Source: Tipula vernalis | Lineage: Eukaryota > Arthropoda > Insecta > Diptera > Tipulidae | Reading direction: 5' to 3' | Length of the DNA stretch: 64,000 nucleotides | Assembly (NCBI GenBank): GCA_958295665.1 | Contig: OY282558.1 | Coordinates: 311,274,092-311,338,091, forward strand | Shown here: in pieces, positions 44,665 through 58,000 of the stretch | How the letters are laid out: each line of letters opens with the position of its first letter | Position numbering within the stretch: position 1 is the first letter of the stretch | Translations under genes and position numbers: made by a program | Notes under the pieces: generated by a model | Told to the model about the DNA's origin: nothing | Seen by the model: only the letters and a program-made list of their open reading frames with translations | The model's database searches: none

Positions 44665-46933
44665 TTAGTTTTTTTTTTTGCATATGGAAGTATTTCCTTT
44701 CTTCATTGTTTTATTTAAAGATGAACTGGTTGGTTTAATTTTCAATACTTTATTTTTAATATTATTGTCTTTAAGGGAATTATTAAAATGTTTGATGGTA
44801 AATCTAATTAAAATTTTTACAATGAACTTCAATATATCGTCTTTATGGGTTTCGCAATGGCAAAAGAATTTTTTTTTTTTTTTTGAGTAATTACACGTAT
44901 TTTTGCCAATACTTTTGTTTTCCATTTAAAATATTTTAAAAAATGATCGAAAATTGAAATAATTTCTTTTAAATCCGTTTCAAGCTTATCGGAGGGAGTA
45001 TAGTCAAACTTCCGCAAGGCAGTTGTTGTTCTATGGATTTCCAGTTGTAAGTGCGTAAATTTATGAGCTTTGCTGATTTTTTATCGAAGTTTCACGTTTC
45101 TTGAAAATAATCGTTACAAATTGTACATTTATTTTTCGAAATAAATTTGTGCGCCAACCATCTAGCTACGTATGCATTTGCGCAATTTTGTAATGCAACA
45201 CATTTTATGATTTTATTTTCATTAATTATTTGAACAATATCTTTTATATCGTTTTCTTCGTCATCAAGCATCGCAGCTTCTATTGTGCTTAAATCAAGGT
45301 CATTATCAGTTATTTCACTAGCGTTCGCTTCTGAAAGTGTTGCAGACGACGTTTGTTCCAGTAATTTAACAGCATATGAACATTCATAACCGCTGAGGCT
45401 GGATGATGTTTTTGAATTTTGAAAACAAATATGTTTCAGATTTTTACACACACGAAAGGCAGAAGGATTTCTTTCGTATGTACCTCGGTTTGTGCGAATC
45501 ATAGAAATATTATTTTCTAAAGGATCTTGATTAAGATGGGATAATTAAAAAAAAAATTTCGGAATCCTTAGAAACAATGAGGTACCGTCATTTTTTCTTC
45601 AGATTTCCAAATTGCTATTTGTTGTGACGCATTCGAAAGATTTTCAAAAAGGTCTATTTGTTCCTCGGAAATTGCGTTCTTATCTAGATTTTTTGAAAAT
45701 TTCGTAATACTATTCAAATTATCGAAAAGCTTATTGAGCCAACCAATAAATGTAGCTGTTGAAATGGCAGTACTTTTTTCGGCGTCTGTGAAAAAGTCAT
45801 TGTCGATTGCAGCAAAAATACCCATAGAGACTCCCTTGCTGAACACTTCAGTTGCTAATTTCACAGATATATTTTCAAATCCCTTTGGGCGTATATGTTC
45901 TCTCGTCAACTTATAAAAAATTTTAATTGTGCCTTCGTCAAAATCGAATAGTTTTTCCAAAACTTTCCAAGAAACTCTTCCAAAGTGTGTAATTATATAA
46001 GCGTTAATTAATCTATTTCTGATACTTTTAACCAAATGTGGCACATCATATAAAATAAATATTTTGGTTTCATTAACGTAAAAAAAGGCTTTGATACCGA
46101 AGCTCCTAAAATACAGTAGGCACTTCTGTTGTTACTGCCTTGGTCACAATTTACAGCACATACCTCGAAACCCATTCGCGTTATTTCAGAAATACAGTTT
46201 GAAATAATTTTATGTAAGTCATTCCCTTTGACATTTCCAATATAGATTCCCAAAGTTTGTTTTCAGTAGCTATTTAAACCACGTAACATAACAATAAGAG
46301 CATGTGTTGCAACTATGCTACTTCGACCTAAATGACCGTGATCTAGAAATCCATAAATTAAATATTCAGAAGTATTGTATTCTAATTCAGGCTTAATTGC
46401 CATTTCATCGAACAACAAAACTTCATCAGGATTTCATGTTCTTATTGAACTGCCAAATATTCAGTTAATAATCTGTTCCTCTTTCAGCACTTCTTCAGGA
46501 ATTTTAACAAATTCTGGATCCAAATAAGCGCAACACTCATTCAATAAATTCATGTTGTACTACTGTGTGCACATTGGTAATTCAACTGCGTTATTTGACG
46601 TGACGCTACAGTGGAATATTTTTGACACACATTCAATTATGTCAGTTACAATACCGCTTGGCATTACATTTCATGTTTGGCGGAAGTCACAGCATACAAG
46701 TAAATAACAGCACACACAATTCTATTACTCGAAGCGAATGAGTGAGAAGTATACATGCTTCGTCGAATATTAGCAGAGATGCTTTCTTTAATTTTGTTAG
46801 ACTCAAATGATGGAATTTTCATGTTTGAAACAGATGTTTTATTTGCCGAAAGTGGAATTTTGAATTCGCTGCTATTCCTGTCGTGGCGAATATTTGAACT
46901 TTTCTTCATTTTCTTCTTACATACATAGCACAT
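44665..46933 (-). pseudogene. P-superfamily transposase, decayed
   Basis: On the minus strand the P/THAP9-type catalytic region is clear: 'EVLLFDEMAIKPELEYN' (about 46375-46425, first acidic site), 'YGFLDHGHLGRSS', 'VMLRGLNSY', 'GFEVCAVNCDQGSNNRSAY' (about 46110-46165, second Asp), 'YDVPHLVKSIRNRLI' (about 46010-46055), then the GTP-binding-type insertion region ('FDEGTIKIFYKLTREHIRP', 45568-46044). The C-terminal 'CANAYVARWLAHKFISKNKC' with a C-x2-C pair follows (45092-45502), then a charged tail (44665-45017) broken at a poly-T slip. A Cys-containing N-terminal piece (46664-46933) is included tentatively; a THAP domain was not recognised. Frameshifts or stops lie near 46440, 46260, 46060, 45560 and 44880. 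In the ancestor this enzyme excised and inserted the element. Confidence 0.75.
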
Positions 46934-46939
46934 CAGTGG

Positions 46940-49120
46940 ACATCAATAAGAAAAGAGCGTGCCGTTTTACTTAGCATTTATATTATGAAACGAAGCTGAT
47001 ATCTCATCAAATACTTGTTGTTGTATAAGATTGAGTGTAGCGATTAGACGATTTGCTCTCCCTGCTTATTCAGCAATATTGATATCATTACATTTTATGA
47101 TATGTATTCGCAACACTGCTTCAATATTCTGCAGTGCTCTATTTTCTGCTACAAAACGGATGTTGCGGTGAATTGAAAACACATATCAGTGCCAAAGTCA
47201 AACGGATTTATGGTGGCTTACAAACAATATAAGCTTCATGAAAGCACCTCTCTTATTCCGAATCACCTTCAAGTATAGACCTAAATTTATAGCAGCACCT
47301 TTAAACGATTCTTCACCAATTTCTTTTACTTTTTTTATGTTGCAACAGTAATATAAGATAGAAACATTTTTAGTCTTTGGGACTGACGGCATAAATATCT
47401 CTTCTTTGTCGAAATTTCCAAACACTACGTGTTTTATCAAACACAAAATATTTAAGAATTTCTGAGTTAAAATAGCGCCGTACATTTTTATCAGTTTTAT
47501 TTAATTTGAACTATGCTGTAAGTGTGTAAAATGATTCTTAGATTTCTCAAATACTTGTTCCTCTTGTCCGCCTCAAAAATATACCATCTGCTCATTAGGA
47601 AGGTGAGCTGCAAGGCGATACACGGTGTATAACCGATAGTGCATCGGATTCTCAACAAGTCGCCAAATTGCTTCTGGGGCGCAAACGTATCGTGCATCAG
47701 GAAATTATCTGATTTGTTTGTGAACAATTGTGCCATCCGATTTGTAGATGTATTTCAATATATACTTTAGTCTTATCTGATTGACATGATTCTACGTTGA
47801 TGTGGCAGTTGTATTTAAGTGTAAGAATTGTGCATTGATTATTTTGCATACATGGTGCAACTCTGGATCACAATTATAATCAGGAATTTCAGCGTAGATA
47901 AAGCGATCAATATTTTTAGCTAAATTACCCTTGCATTCATAAGGTAGAATGAAAAACAGATATGCGGTTGGATATCTTCAATAAGTGCTTCTAACTTGAT
48001 GCTGAATATATACACGCTATTAGATCCGATCTGTCACTTGGTTGTTGGCAAAAAATTATCCCGAATTTTAGGTCAATTTGGATTGCAAGCATGGAGTTCA
48101 ACCACGGAAAATCGGATTAAAGCGACCAACTCTGACAGCTATTTGAGCGACTTTCTACTGAAGAAGCGTTATTTGTGTTTTCACTCAGGCCAAAACGATT
48201 GTCGAGATTAATTTGTTTTTCCTGTTGCCAACCTGCTTCATAATATGTAAATTGATCAACGGTTGTGCTGTATCTCCTGGATATTCTCGCAAAGTTCGCT
48301 CAAAATCGTCGTTAATTTGCCGGATGTTGCATCTGATTAACAATGCGGAATCGACGACGGAAAATTCAGCATATTAATGTTGTGCACCATCTTTAGGATG
48401 CATGTGTACAGTGCGATGATAAACTTGTCCGTCCACATGAAATACATATGTATGAACCACGTCCAACTATCTTATTGATTTGTATGCCCATCGCTACAAA
48501 AGCTATGGTTGAATTGTGTGAGCGGATATTTTCATGAAAATGTTGAAACTGTGGATGGACTGGATTACTTAAAAGGTCCTGGAGATATGACGGAAAAATA
48601 CTTCCTTGCTGTCGATTTGATTCCAACAGATCTGTAATTTTTTAATTTTCGCTTCTTCAGAGATAAACAATCGATGCATTCTTGGTCCATAGAGCCACTA
48701 GCCATATCACATTCATTTAATGTCATATGAGTAGGAACCAATGGAAACCGCTGATTTCTGACGTGCTACCGCCTGCTCTTCAGATTCTTGAGCATGTCGC
48801 GTGACTCTTGATTGCTGAACTTGGCCAACTACTGGCTAACGTGCTGCACCCTGCTCTTCAGTTTCTTCAGCTTGTTATGTGTTTGTTGATTGCAGCCTTT
48901 GTTGAGAAGCTTGAAAGAGACTCTTGGTATAGTTGAACTTGATCTCAATTTGTTCTCTACTTTCTTTAGCTTCCTCAAGCTCATCATGTGCACGCCGCTG
49001 ATGTTTGTATTTTGTATTCTGTTGTGCTAAGCGCTGCAGCGTATCTTAACTTTGATGATTTCTCCTTCTGTGCTGTCGCTCCCGATTCATATGCAATTTA
49101 TGTTCCTCTCGAATATTATT
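46940..49120 (-). pseudogene. Helitron Rep/helicase, decayed
   Basis: Minus-strand pieces follow Helitron order. There is an N-terminal repeat rich in Arg, Glu and Gln ('EEHKLHMNRERQHRRRN', 'HQRRAHDELEEAKES', about 48640-49110). Next is 'FHENIRSHNSTIAFVAMG' with 'VGRGSY' (48393-48626). The Rep segment has C-N-P-N followed by 'PKIRDNFLP' and 'LKLEALIEDI' (about 47985-48110), then 'AEIPDYNCDPELHHVCKII' (about 47860). The tyrosine motif 'ILKYIYKSDGTIVHK' lies near 47712-47765, then 'VYRLAAHLPNEQMVYF' (47560-47640). The helicase approach 'LNLIQQQVFDEISASF' lies near 47030. The HUH part between the C-N-P-N block and the tyrosine motif is missing, and the sequence stops just before the Walker A position, where the P-type relic begins. 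Many stops and frameshifts. The role was rolling-circle transposition. Confidence 0.8.
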
Positions 49121-49124
49121 ATTG

Positions 49125-50204
49125 ATTACGTGATAAAATTTTCGCAATTTTTTTTTTCTTTCTACTTTACATTTATAATCACTTACATTATTGTGCTTTT
49201 TGATAATACTGATGGTGATAATTTCAAGTTTGTTTTGAGATATTTTAATTTTTATTCTATGTCAAATGGTTTAATATAAGTTTGAAAACCAGGTAGCGTC
49301 GCCTAAAAGTCAACGAATTTTGTTGAAATAATCACGATCTTGTTTTTCTAACCCTGGACCTAAATGGTATGGTACTCCTTACAAAATCGAACTTTCAAAA
49401 ATAAGAAGCACCCTAATGTGCAATCTCATACTTATGTTAGATGAGCAGTTCTACGCAACTTGCAAATCAATGTCAAATTAATCAAACACATTCGATACTT
49501 CGTTGAAAATATCTACAAACAAATTTCTATGTAGCATCCACATTATACAGTTCCTAAGACCGACAATAACTGCATATGGTGTTGGTGAAACATTCAAAAG
49601 AGGTGCCACCTAACCCTACAGTTCGAAAAAATAATGAATTTTAACAATACCACAGTTATACGAAACGGTTAAATCATAAAAGTCAAAGTATTTTGTAAAA
49701 ATGTTTGAGTAATTAAAATATTGTTTAAAATATTTTGGAAGAAACTTATTTGAATTAAATTGAAATGTATGAGATGTTACACAATATGTATATATAGTAT
49801 ATATATTTTGAGGTTCCCTTTATTGAAGATTCGCCAATTCAAAGAGACACTCCGCGGGTTCAACATATAAGAATATTTTAATATAGGCATCCTCTGTAGA
49901 CAAATTTCAATACGATGAAACAGAACCACGAAGTAGGTAATTTTTTAGGCCAGTTCACAGAGATGTTCCGTGTGTTTGGCACATAGGGAAATTTATATAT
50001 TAAGATCAATTTTAGACTACATATCCCAACATTTCAATATGGTCAAACAGGACCATTTGTTGTTGACCCCAAAAGTTGTTAATTTTTATACGATATGGGA
50101 TATTTTGATGTACACTGTATTGAAGATTGGGCAATTCACACGTTCCGAATTCCGAAATTATGTAGATGACCGAAAGATGAATAGTATGAGCGTGAAAGTG
50201 AGGC
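49125..50204. other. Unassigned; degenerate local repeats
   Basis: Two loosely repeated phrases occur: TATTGAAGATTxGxCAATTCA near 49821 and 50109, and CATTTCAATAxGxTxAAACAGxACC near 49905 and 50031. They suggest a worn tandem repeat of 125-290 bases. No gene is supported. Confidence 0.4.
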
Positions 50205-50277
50205 TTTGGTGTATATTGTATAATTAGACTTGTAACAGTTGAACTGTTACAAGTCTAATTATACAATATACACCAAA
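50205..50277. repeat. Perfect 73 bp palindrome
   Basis: Left arm 50205-50240 (TTTGGTGTATATTGTATAAT, continuing to AACAGTT), one central G at 50241, right arm 50242-50277. All 36 base pairs match exactly, and the pairing breaks at the next base on each side. No other inverted repeat in this window is both this long and perfect. Confidence 0.95.
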
Positions 50278-50673
50278 CCGTATTGGTTTGCCCGTGTGGT
50301 CCCCCAACATGGCTGAAATCATAGATTTCACCGCATTTTGTTTTGTTGGAATTTGTGGACCAAAAGTACCAGACTTTTGGTCAAGGGTGATTTTTAAACC
50401 AAAATAGGGACGCTCAGAATAAAAATATTGTTAGTCGAAATATCGAGTTTAAGGCTCGGCCATAATAGTTTTTAAGCCTGTTAGGTTGTTGGGCTCCCTT
50501 TAACAGAACGACTGATCAATCTTCTCTGACTTACACTCACTTTCTTTCTCCTTTTCATTTAGCGATTTTTATATCTTATTATACAAATTTTGGTGGATGA
50601 AAAATCACTGAATTAGCCCTCACCATTTCGTATTATGAAAAGTTTTTATATTTTTTTAAGCTTTTTTGAGTTG

Positions 50674-51320
50674 TTATACATTTTGATTTTTTCGTCTTTT
50701 ATAATTGACGAATGCCGGTTGGCTCTCCTCTATAGTAATTGTATTGAGTTTCTTACTGTAGTGTGCTACGCCGCACCATGTGCATGTAAACAAATAATTG
50801 ATCGGATGATGTGGGGTGTGGTCATGTGAAGGGTCGGCCCTTTTCCTCCCTTTTCCATGCGTGCCGTTCGTTCCTCCAGGACAGGCTGCGCTGGAGGGCG
50901 GCACGCCATATGAGTTGATCGCGTCGGGGTGACAGTCTCCGTTCCGGGGGATTGTCGCTGGGATTGTCATGCGGGCGTCCTTCCCTCATAAATGGCATCG
51001 GTAGCCGTCGCGACTGGGAAACAGCATCCCAGTAGACGGGCCGATGAGGGGAGGCCCGTGTGGCAGTCACGGCGGTAGTCGCCTGGGATTGAGACGGTCA
51101 CTCCGAAACGATCACTCCCAGCTTATCATTTTCTTTTTGCCGCTGAGGCCGTGGCAATTTAATTTTAATTTCCATTTGCCCCTCTTATTTTGTTCTTCAT
51201 GCGGTTATTCAAGCATGAGAATTATGTCTGAAAACCCCCACGCCGCACCGTGAGCTCTAGCCAGCTACTATACCGCATCAGACCGCTATTCTCATGTCTG
51301 TTAACGTAATCCCTTGGGGG
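50674..51320. other. GC-rich block, unidentified
   Basis: Between about 50820 and 51130 the base composition rises sharply above its surroundings. A 98-codon minus-strand frame (50674-50970) crosses from this block into AT-rich DNA and contains 'YLFTCTWCGVAHYSKK', which has a C-x2-C pair but lacks the histidines of a full zinc finger. It could be the N-terminal region of a LINE with a finger domain. At 51304-51331 TAACGTAATCCC and GGGATTTCGTTA form a small hairpin. No target duplication or TIR was found. Confidence 0.4.
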
Positions 51321-51654
51321 ATTTCGTTACAAAATGTTTGCTGATTTTTTAATTAATTGAAAAAACGCGTATCTGATGTTTGTAAAGCAGCAACATGATG
51401 TATAATTACTATGCAATGATAAATATATGACCTTTCATAGAGTGATACCAATCATGAAGTAACGACCGTTGGTTAAGGGTTCGTTACAGACTGCAGAAGT
51501 TAATGAAAGCCAAATAAATATAAGCAATTAATATGCATATGATTATCTAGTTTTGCCACCCTTTCTGTTAAGTGACCAAGTGTCTGTTGAACTTAGCTAA
51601 GCTTTTTAAAGTTATTAGACTCGTTATTAACTTCTATGTGTTTGTTGTTTTAGT

Positions 51655-53212
51655 TTGATTCATCAGCAGATAATTTGGTGATTTGCGCATAGGATAATCC
51701 AACTGTGGATGGTGTGATTGTTGTTTGTGGTTTAGCAGCTTTGGTTTTAAATCGCTGTACTATACTCTTGTTCTATTAATCTGTTGACTTTTAATTTTGA
51801 TCTGATACATACAGCATCCTTTATAATTTGCAGTATGTCCTTGTTGTTGACAAAGGGCACATGAAGGTGCAATATCTGGTTGTTTTTCGCAATTTGTCGT
51901 GTGATGATCTCCAGCACATTTAACGCATTTGGTTTGACGATAGCAAAAACTCTTGGTATGTCCAAGTTGTTGACAATTCGTACATTATGGAATGTCCCTT
52001 GTCTTGTTAGGTGGCTTAATTTTAGCTATATAGTACCCAAGTTTTTTTATGTTGTATACTTCTTTATTGGAGTCTTTTTGTTTTAAGTCGATGTAAAACA
52101 ATAGAAAGTGTTTCCTGGCTTTTACACCATTCGTTGTGACCATTTTGCATATGTTAGTAAAACCTGTGACTTCATGTCCCATTTTTTCTAAGTCTGCTTT
52201 AATTACATCGTGACTAATGGAAGATGGTAAGTCTCTGATAACCACTCTATAAGCCTTTTCGCTATTCAGCTGGTAGGTGTGGTATTCTATATTTTCTGAT
52301 TGGTTGCTGGGTTTTTTTTTTAATTCTTCCAGTAATTTTTTGACATTTCTGTAATCATTTTCATTTTGAAAGGTAATTTTAATGTCACTATTTGAAAGCG
52401 CCTTAATATTAGTTGATTCATTACTGGTTTTTATTACTTTTTGTCGAAAAAGTTCGAAATTTTTGATATTGCTCACGTTAATGGGTGGAGGCTGTGGTAT
52501 TTTTGGGTTTTTCTGTTCAGTGTTATTGATCACAATTTGTGTAGTATTTTTTGGATGAGTTTTCGTTATAAGAACTGGAAACTTCTTTTTCCAGTTCTTC
52601 CTCATCTGTGCAATAATCCTCTTGACTCAGAGCACTGAATCTATTATTATGTTGAAAAACTGGAAATTGCCGCAGCAACCAGTTGGAATTATTTGAATGT
52701 TGATGTTGACTGGATGATGGCTGAATATGGTTTGAAGAAAGATTGTTAACTCGTGCTGAATCCTCAGCTATGCCATTTTTAACCTTTTCTTTTAGTGTAG
52801 AGCAAGGTGTAGAGTTTTCTCTCTTAAGTTCAGTAACTTCATTGCTCAGCTGCGCGATTAGTTTCTCCATTTTATGAAATTTATTTAACAGCTCATCGCT
52901 GTTTATAATATTTGTTGATGCACTCGGCATTTGTTCTGATAATGAAGTTACTTTTTCAGTGGAGACTGCGTTGTTTGCAAATATTTTTTGTATTGGTGAT
53001 CTGATTGTAATGGAGCCCCTTCGGAATGAAAGTTTTTCCTCATTACTCTTTTGAGCGTTGGTATCGCTTAGCTTATTTTTGGTATCATTAGAATTTTGTA
53101 GCAATGTTTGGTCCCCCCTAGAATCCATGGAACCGACCTCCGGAGAGAGTGGATTTTCCTGAACATCAGGTCTGCCACCTAGGCTATTAATTTCCTTGTT
53201 TGTTTTATACAT
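51655..53212 (-). pseudogene. jockey-type LINE ORF1 (Gag-like) protein
   Basis: The minus-strand frame starts at the ATG at 53212. Residues 1-210 (52523-53212) are polar with a coiled-coil around 'LLNKFHKMEKLIAQLSNEVT'. A frameshift near 52575 leads to 51985-52605, with 'IKNFELFRQKV' and the Gag-like domain preceding the knuckles ('KAYRVVIRDLPSSISHDVIK', 'GVKARKHFLLFYIDLKQ'). After an in-frame TAA near 51984 come three cysteine/histidine knuckles ('CTNCQQLGHTKSFC', 'CVKCAGDHHTTNC', 'CALCQQQGHTANYKGC'). After another shift near 51773 comes a tail ending near 51655 with 'LSYAQITKLSADESN'. This is the jockey ORF1 plan; it binds element RNA. No ORF2 follows, so the copy is incomplete. Only two frameshifts and one stop mark modest age. 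Confidence 0.8.
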
Positions 53213-55076
53213 TGCGTTTTGTTGTTTATTGTGTTATTATAATCGCTTCTAGAAGTTCAGCTGTTGTGATACATTAAAAATGCAAAACAATGCAAGTGCT
53301 ACCGCGTGGAGGTAAAAATAGTTAAATGTGGTAGGAAGGTAAGGTGAGACTGAAGATTTTTTAGATAGAAAATTGCGAAATTTAAAGGGTACACATAACC
53401 GCATAAAACTTAAAAGGAATAGTTCGTGTAATGGTTCTTGAAAATGGTTATAATCTAATACAATGAATGCAAATTTTTTGGGCAATAAAATCTTAACTGA
53501 AAGTTATTCTGTCATTGTATCCATTGCGTTCATATCTCTCCAATACCAAACCCAATTTCTACACCAACTCCAATTCCAACAAGTTCACTAAACCTTATCA
53601 ACAGCACTAAAAAGAGTAATGCATTAATAATAGAAAGAATTTCCTGTTTATATATAGCTGGTTCGAGGGTTTCCAAAGAAAATTCTGAACAAAACATTTC
53701 ATAGTCAAGAATCATGGAAAGAGATTTTGCACATATAGTATTATTAAACGTTTTTTGATTTTTTTGTTTAATATTTTTGTTATTCAAATTAGTTGTTTAA
53801 ATGAGAGAATTATTTGTATAAAATGTGATGATTAAAAGTGAATTATTATTTCAAAATAAATTATTTTAAAGTTGCGTTGCAATAAAAAGTTTTTTTTCGA
53901 TATCTGCTGATGCCTGACTACTCAAAAATTAGGTTTCCTTTTATAGCTATAGTTTATAATATCATCCACTGAAGCTTCAGGTTACTAATATATAAAATTT
54001 TAATTTTCTTATTTTATCTTTTATTGTACCAAACGCTCTGTCTGTAAGCTATTAGTAAATTGGACAAAAGGAGGTAAGCACAACCAGTATGTTCCTCTGG
54101 TGTTAATAATGCATTCTCCATTTCAGTAATGACCACAAATATCTAAAATACTATATAACCACATTAATTTATGTTGTTTTGTATTATTCAAGTTATTAAT
54201 ACTTTGTAACATACACAATCGAGTGAAATTCTTTTATGATATAAGAATTGTTTAAATTTCTAACTGGTTATTTTACTTCAACCACATTTCTTTACCGAAT
54301 TCCTATAAAATATTATATATTAAAATATTTTTCTACTTATTTTAAAGTATTTACCTTTTGAAACGATAGAAATCAATTTGATTATTTACCCGTGCAATCG
54401 AAACGTTTTCTTCATTATTATGCCATATTACGTAGGTATATGTAATTTTTTATAAGTTGCTTATTTTTCTTTTTAAATTAAATGGAAAGTGAAAAATTTC
54501 CCATTCCCTTAAAACTATTAAAACGATCGCCAAACAATATCTACAAATAATATTCATCTATTTTTATGTTTATTTATTATACTTCGGTCCTGAAATTCAT
54601 CTAACGAATACGAAATCTTAACAATCTCATTTACGGCACCTACTATTTGCCCACTATCCATTTTGATACTTCAACTTAAAGCTAAAATCGTATACTTTAG
54701 TTTGCTGTAAAGCATCCCAACTATTTTTCGCTCTTAAAATTGAGCAGCAATGCAATACAGCGATGAGTCATGGCTTGAGTTAAGGTGTCCAGTATTTTTA
54801 ATGACACAATTGTAATGTAGTAGAATTAGACTAAAAATATCTTTCTAAAATGATTTTATTTATTACACGCAATTGCAACTTTAGCAAAAATTTCAACTAA
54901 CCCCACTAAAATAACAAATTTACATATTCTGAATTGAAAGCCAATTACTGCACCAAGATTATGTCCGGTAAATCCATGATTTATTCTTACATCGCATATG
55001 GAAGTAATTTTGATACTGAAATTTGAAAAGTTTAAAAATATGGATTTTTCAGAGTGTTAGTTTGGAATATAAGAGA
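53213..55076. other. No gene recognised
   Basis: The first 250 bases may be the 5' untranslated region of the jockey-type element on the minus strand. The remainder is AT-rich with short frames (for example 53530-53787 minus, with a glycine/valine-rich end) that resemble nothing known. Confidence 0.4.
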
Positions 55077-55087
55077 AGGGATCCTAT
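55077..55087 (+). repeat. Target-site duplication, left copy
   Basis: AGGGATCCTAT, identical to 58546-58556, at the 3' (tail) side of the LOA/I-type element. Confidence 0.85.
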
Positions 55088-58000
55088 TATTATTATTATT
55101 ATTAACCGGAGGGCCATGTGGGCGATAAGCCACCTCGCACCGTGACCTAAAAGATCTATTGTGCTGGACCCTACTTAATTATCCGTCCGGTCAATATTCA
55201 GGCTCTTAATGAATCTGACAATACTACTGGCCGGTACAAGATACATACTATCCGGGCTCACTGTTCTCCCTCCTAGATGTTGCAGTCTTTGCTGGAAAAT
55301 GGCTGGGCAATGGCACAGAACATGTTCCGCTGATTCCGCTTCCAGACCGCAGAAGCGGCATCCATCTGTCGTACTTAGGCCCATCTACTTAAGGTGATAC
55401 CTTAAGAGGACATGACCTGTGAGGAAGCCAGTAAGCAGCCTCAACTCAGGTTTCCTAAGTTCAAGACACTCCTTAACCCTGACAGACGAAGGTGATATAA
55501 ATTTCTTCGCCTGCCGTAAACCTGGAATTCTGCGCCAGTAGGAGGACTTTTGAACATCCTCCCAGCGTTTTACCGCTGCTCTAAGGTGTCCCTTAGTGAC
55601 ACCGCAGAAGGGTTCTGGTCCAAAAAATGGAAAGGCAGAACCCTCACGGGCGAGGCCATCAGCTGCCTCGTTTCCTTCGATTCCAGTATGACCTGGCACC
55701 CACATAAGTGTTACCTTATTTGAGCCTGCCAGATGTTTAATAACCTTCAGACAATCCCATACCAGCCTTGACTCAACGGTACAAGACCTAAGAGCTTTTA
55801 AGGCTGATTGGCTGTCTGATACAATATAAATCTTTGCATCGTTTAGGCCTTTTGCTATGCCTATCCTAGCGCAAAGTTCTATAGCATGTACTTCTGCTTG
55901 AAAAACGGTAGCATTGGTACCCAAGGACTTCGAGAGGGTAGTGCCACTCCCGTGTATTCCTATCCCCGCCCCATCTTCCGTTTTTGATCCATCTGTAAAC
56001 CATACCATGGACCCTCGCTCAAATGATGGTCCACCTGCCCTCCACACATCCCGGTCAGGTAACCTAACACAGAATGGTTTGTGGAAGTCCAGTTTAGCTG
56101 GCATACAGTCGGAAGGCATTCCTATTGTAGGGTCTGTCTGAAATTCCTTAAGGATTTCCATATGACCCACCATATTGCCTGGCTTGATATTTCCTTCCGC
56201 CTGCATTTTCAGGGCCATACTTGCAGCGTCCTTTTTAATATGCAGGTGTAACGGTGTCAGTCCTAGAAGTGTCTCCACCCCCGCGGTTGGACATGACTTC
56301 ATTGAGCCCGTAACACCGATGCAGGCTACACGCTGAACCTTATTCAATAAGGTTTGCGTTGTCTTCTGCTCAGTTTTAGGCCACCATACAACCGATGCGT
56401 AGGTGACCATAGGCCTAATGATTGTAAGAAATGACCAGTAGATCATTTTTGGTTGTAGTCCCCAAGTACGCCCATAGAGTCTTTGACAGGCCCAGAGAGC
56501 CTTGATGGCTCTATTTTTAACTTTCAACAAATGTTGGTTCCAGTTCAGTCTTTGATCTAGGATAACCCCTAGATATTTAACCTCGCTGGAAAAAGGAACA
56601 GTAGTACCGTTTAACGAGGGAGCTGTAAGCGCAAGCTTTGTCCTCCTCGTAAAAGGAACAATGACAGTTTTGCTTGGATTGACACTGAGCCCTTCCTGGT
56701 AACACCACTGCCATATTATATTGAGTGCATTTTGCATGCGATCAGAAATGACCTCATCAAACTTGCCTCTGATTATGATAGCCACATCATCCGCATAGCC
56801 CTGGACATCAAACCCATGGCTACTCAGAAGGACCAGTAGTCTGTCAATAACCAATGACAACAAAAGAGGAGATAGTACGCCTCCTTGAGGACAGCCCTTT
56901 ACGGCCTTGATGGTTACTGATTCGCCACCTAGTCTGGCAGTAATCTCACGATGTTCCAGCATGGAACGGATCCACCTAATTGTGGAAAGTGGAACCCTTT
57001 TTCCCATTGCTGCCCTCTCTATAGATCCATAGGAGGTATTATCAAACGCCCCCTCAATGTCCACAAAGGCACAAAGGGCAATTTCTCTATATGTCACTGC
57101 TTTTTCAATCCTCGTGACTAGCCCGCTAAGGGCCATAACCGTGGATTTACCAGTTTGATACGCAAACTGGTCCCGATGCAGCGGATTCTTTTCAAGGACC
57201 TCACTTCTTATTTGATAGTCCAGGATTTTTTCCATCGTCTTCAAAAGAAATGATGTGAGGCTAATTGGCCGATATGCCCTGGCCTGGGTGTCTGGACGAC
57301 CCCCGCCCTTTGGTATAAAGACCACATTTACTTTCCTCCACAGTTTCGGAATATAATTAAAAGCATAACTTGCCCGAAACATCTGGATCAAGCTGGGGAG
57401 TATTTCCTCAATACCTTTTTGAAGTAAAGCTGGAAAGATACCATCCCCTCCAGCGGATTTGAAAGGTTTGAAAGACCCAATAGCCCATCGAACCTTGCTG
57501 GGTGTAAAAATTTTCCCAGAGAGACTCCAGATCCTACTGTGAGGCGAATAGGCCACCTCACTCGAAGGATCATATGAGTTCTCTTGGGCTCCTACCACTA
57601 CTGAATCCGGAAAGTGGGTCTCTAGCAGTACCTCTAAGGTTTCCTTCCGGTTTTCAGTGAACCCCCCATCTTGCTTCTGGAGAAGTCCTAAACCATTTGA
57701 ATGATCCCTGGAAAGGACTTTCTGGAGACGAGCTGCAGAGGGCAATTCACTGATTCCCTCACAGAAATTCCTCCAGGTAGCCCTTTTGGATCTCCTTAGT
57801 TCGAGATTATATTCCGTCAAGGCCATCTTATACTCGCCCCATTCACCGGTGCGTTAAGCCTTGTTAAATAATCTTCTCGATTTTTTCCTCAGTTTACCCA
57901 GCGTCCCGTTCCACCAAGGGACCATCTTTGTGGACTCTCTTCGCTTAACTGGACAGCTGTTTTCGTAAGCCAAGTGTATAGAATTATGCAGCTGGTTTGA

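Noticed and set aside
44678..44890. Plus-strand ORF of 70 codons rich in Phe and Leu
   Set aside because: Antisense of the P-type C-terminal tail; the hydrophobic composition follows from T-rich codons.
55914..56141. Plus-strand ORF of 75 codons
   Set aside because: Antisense shadow of the LOA/I-type RNase H region.
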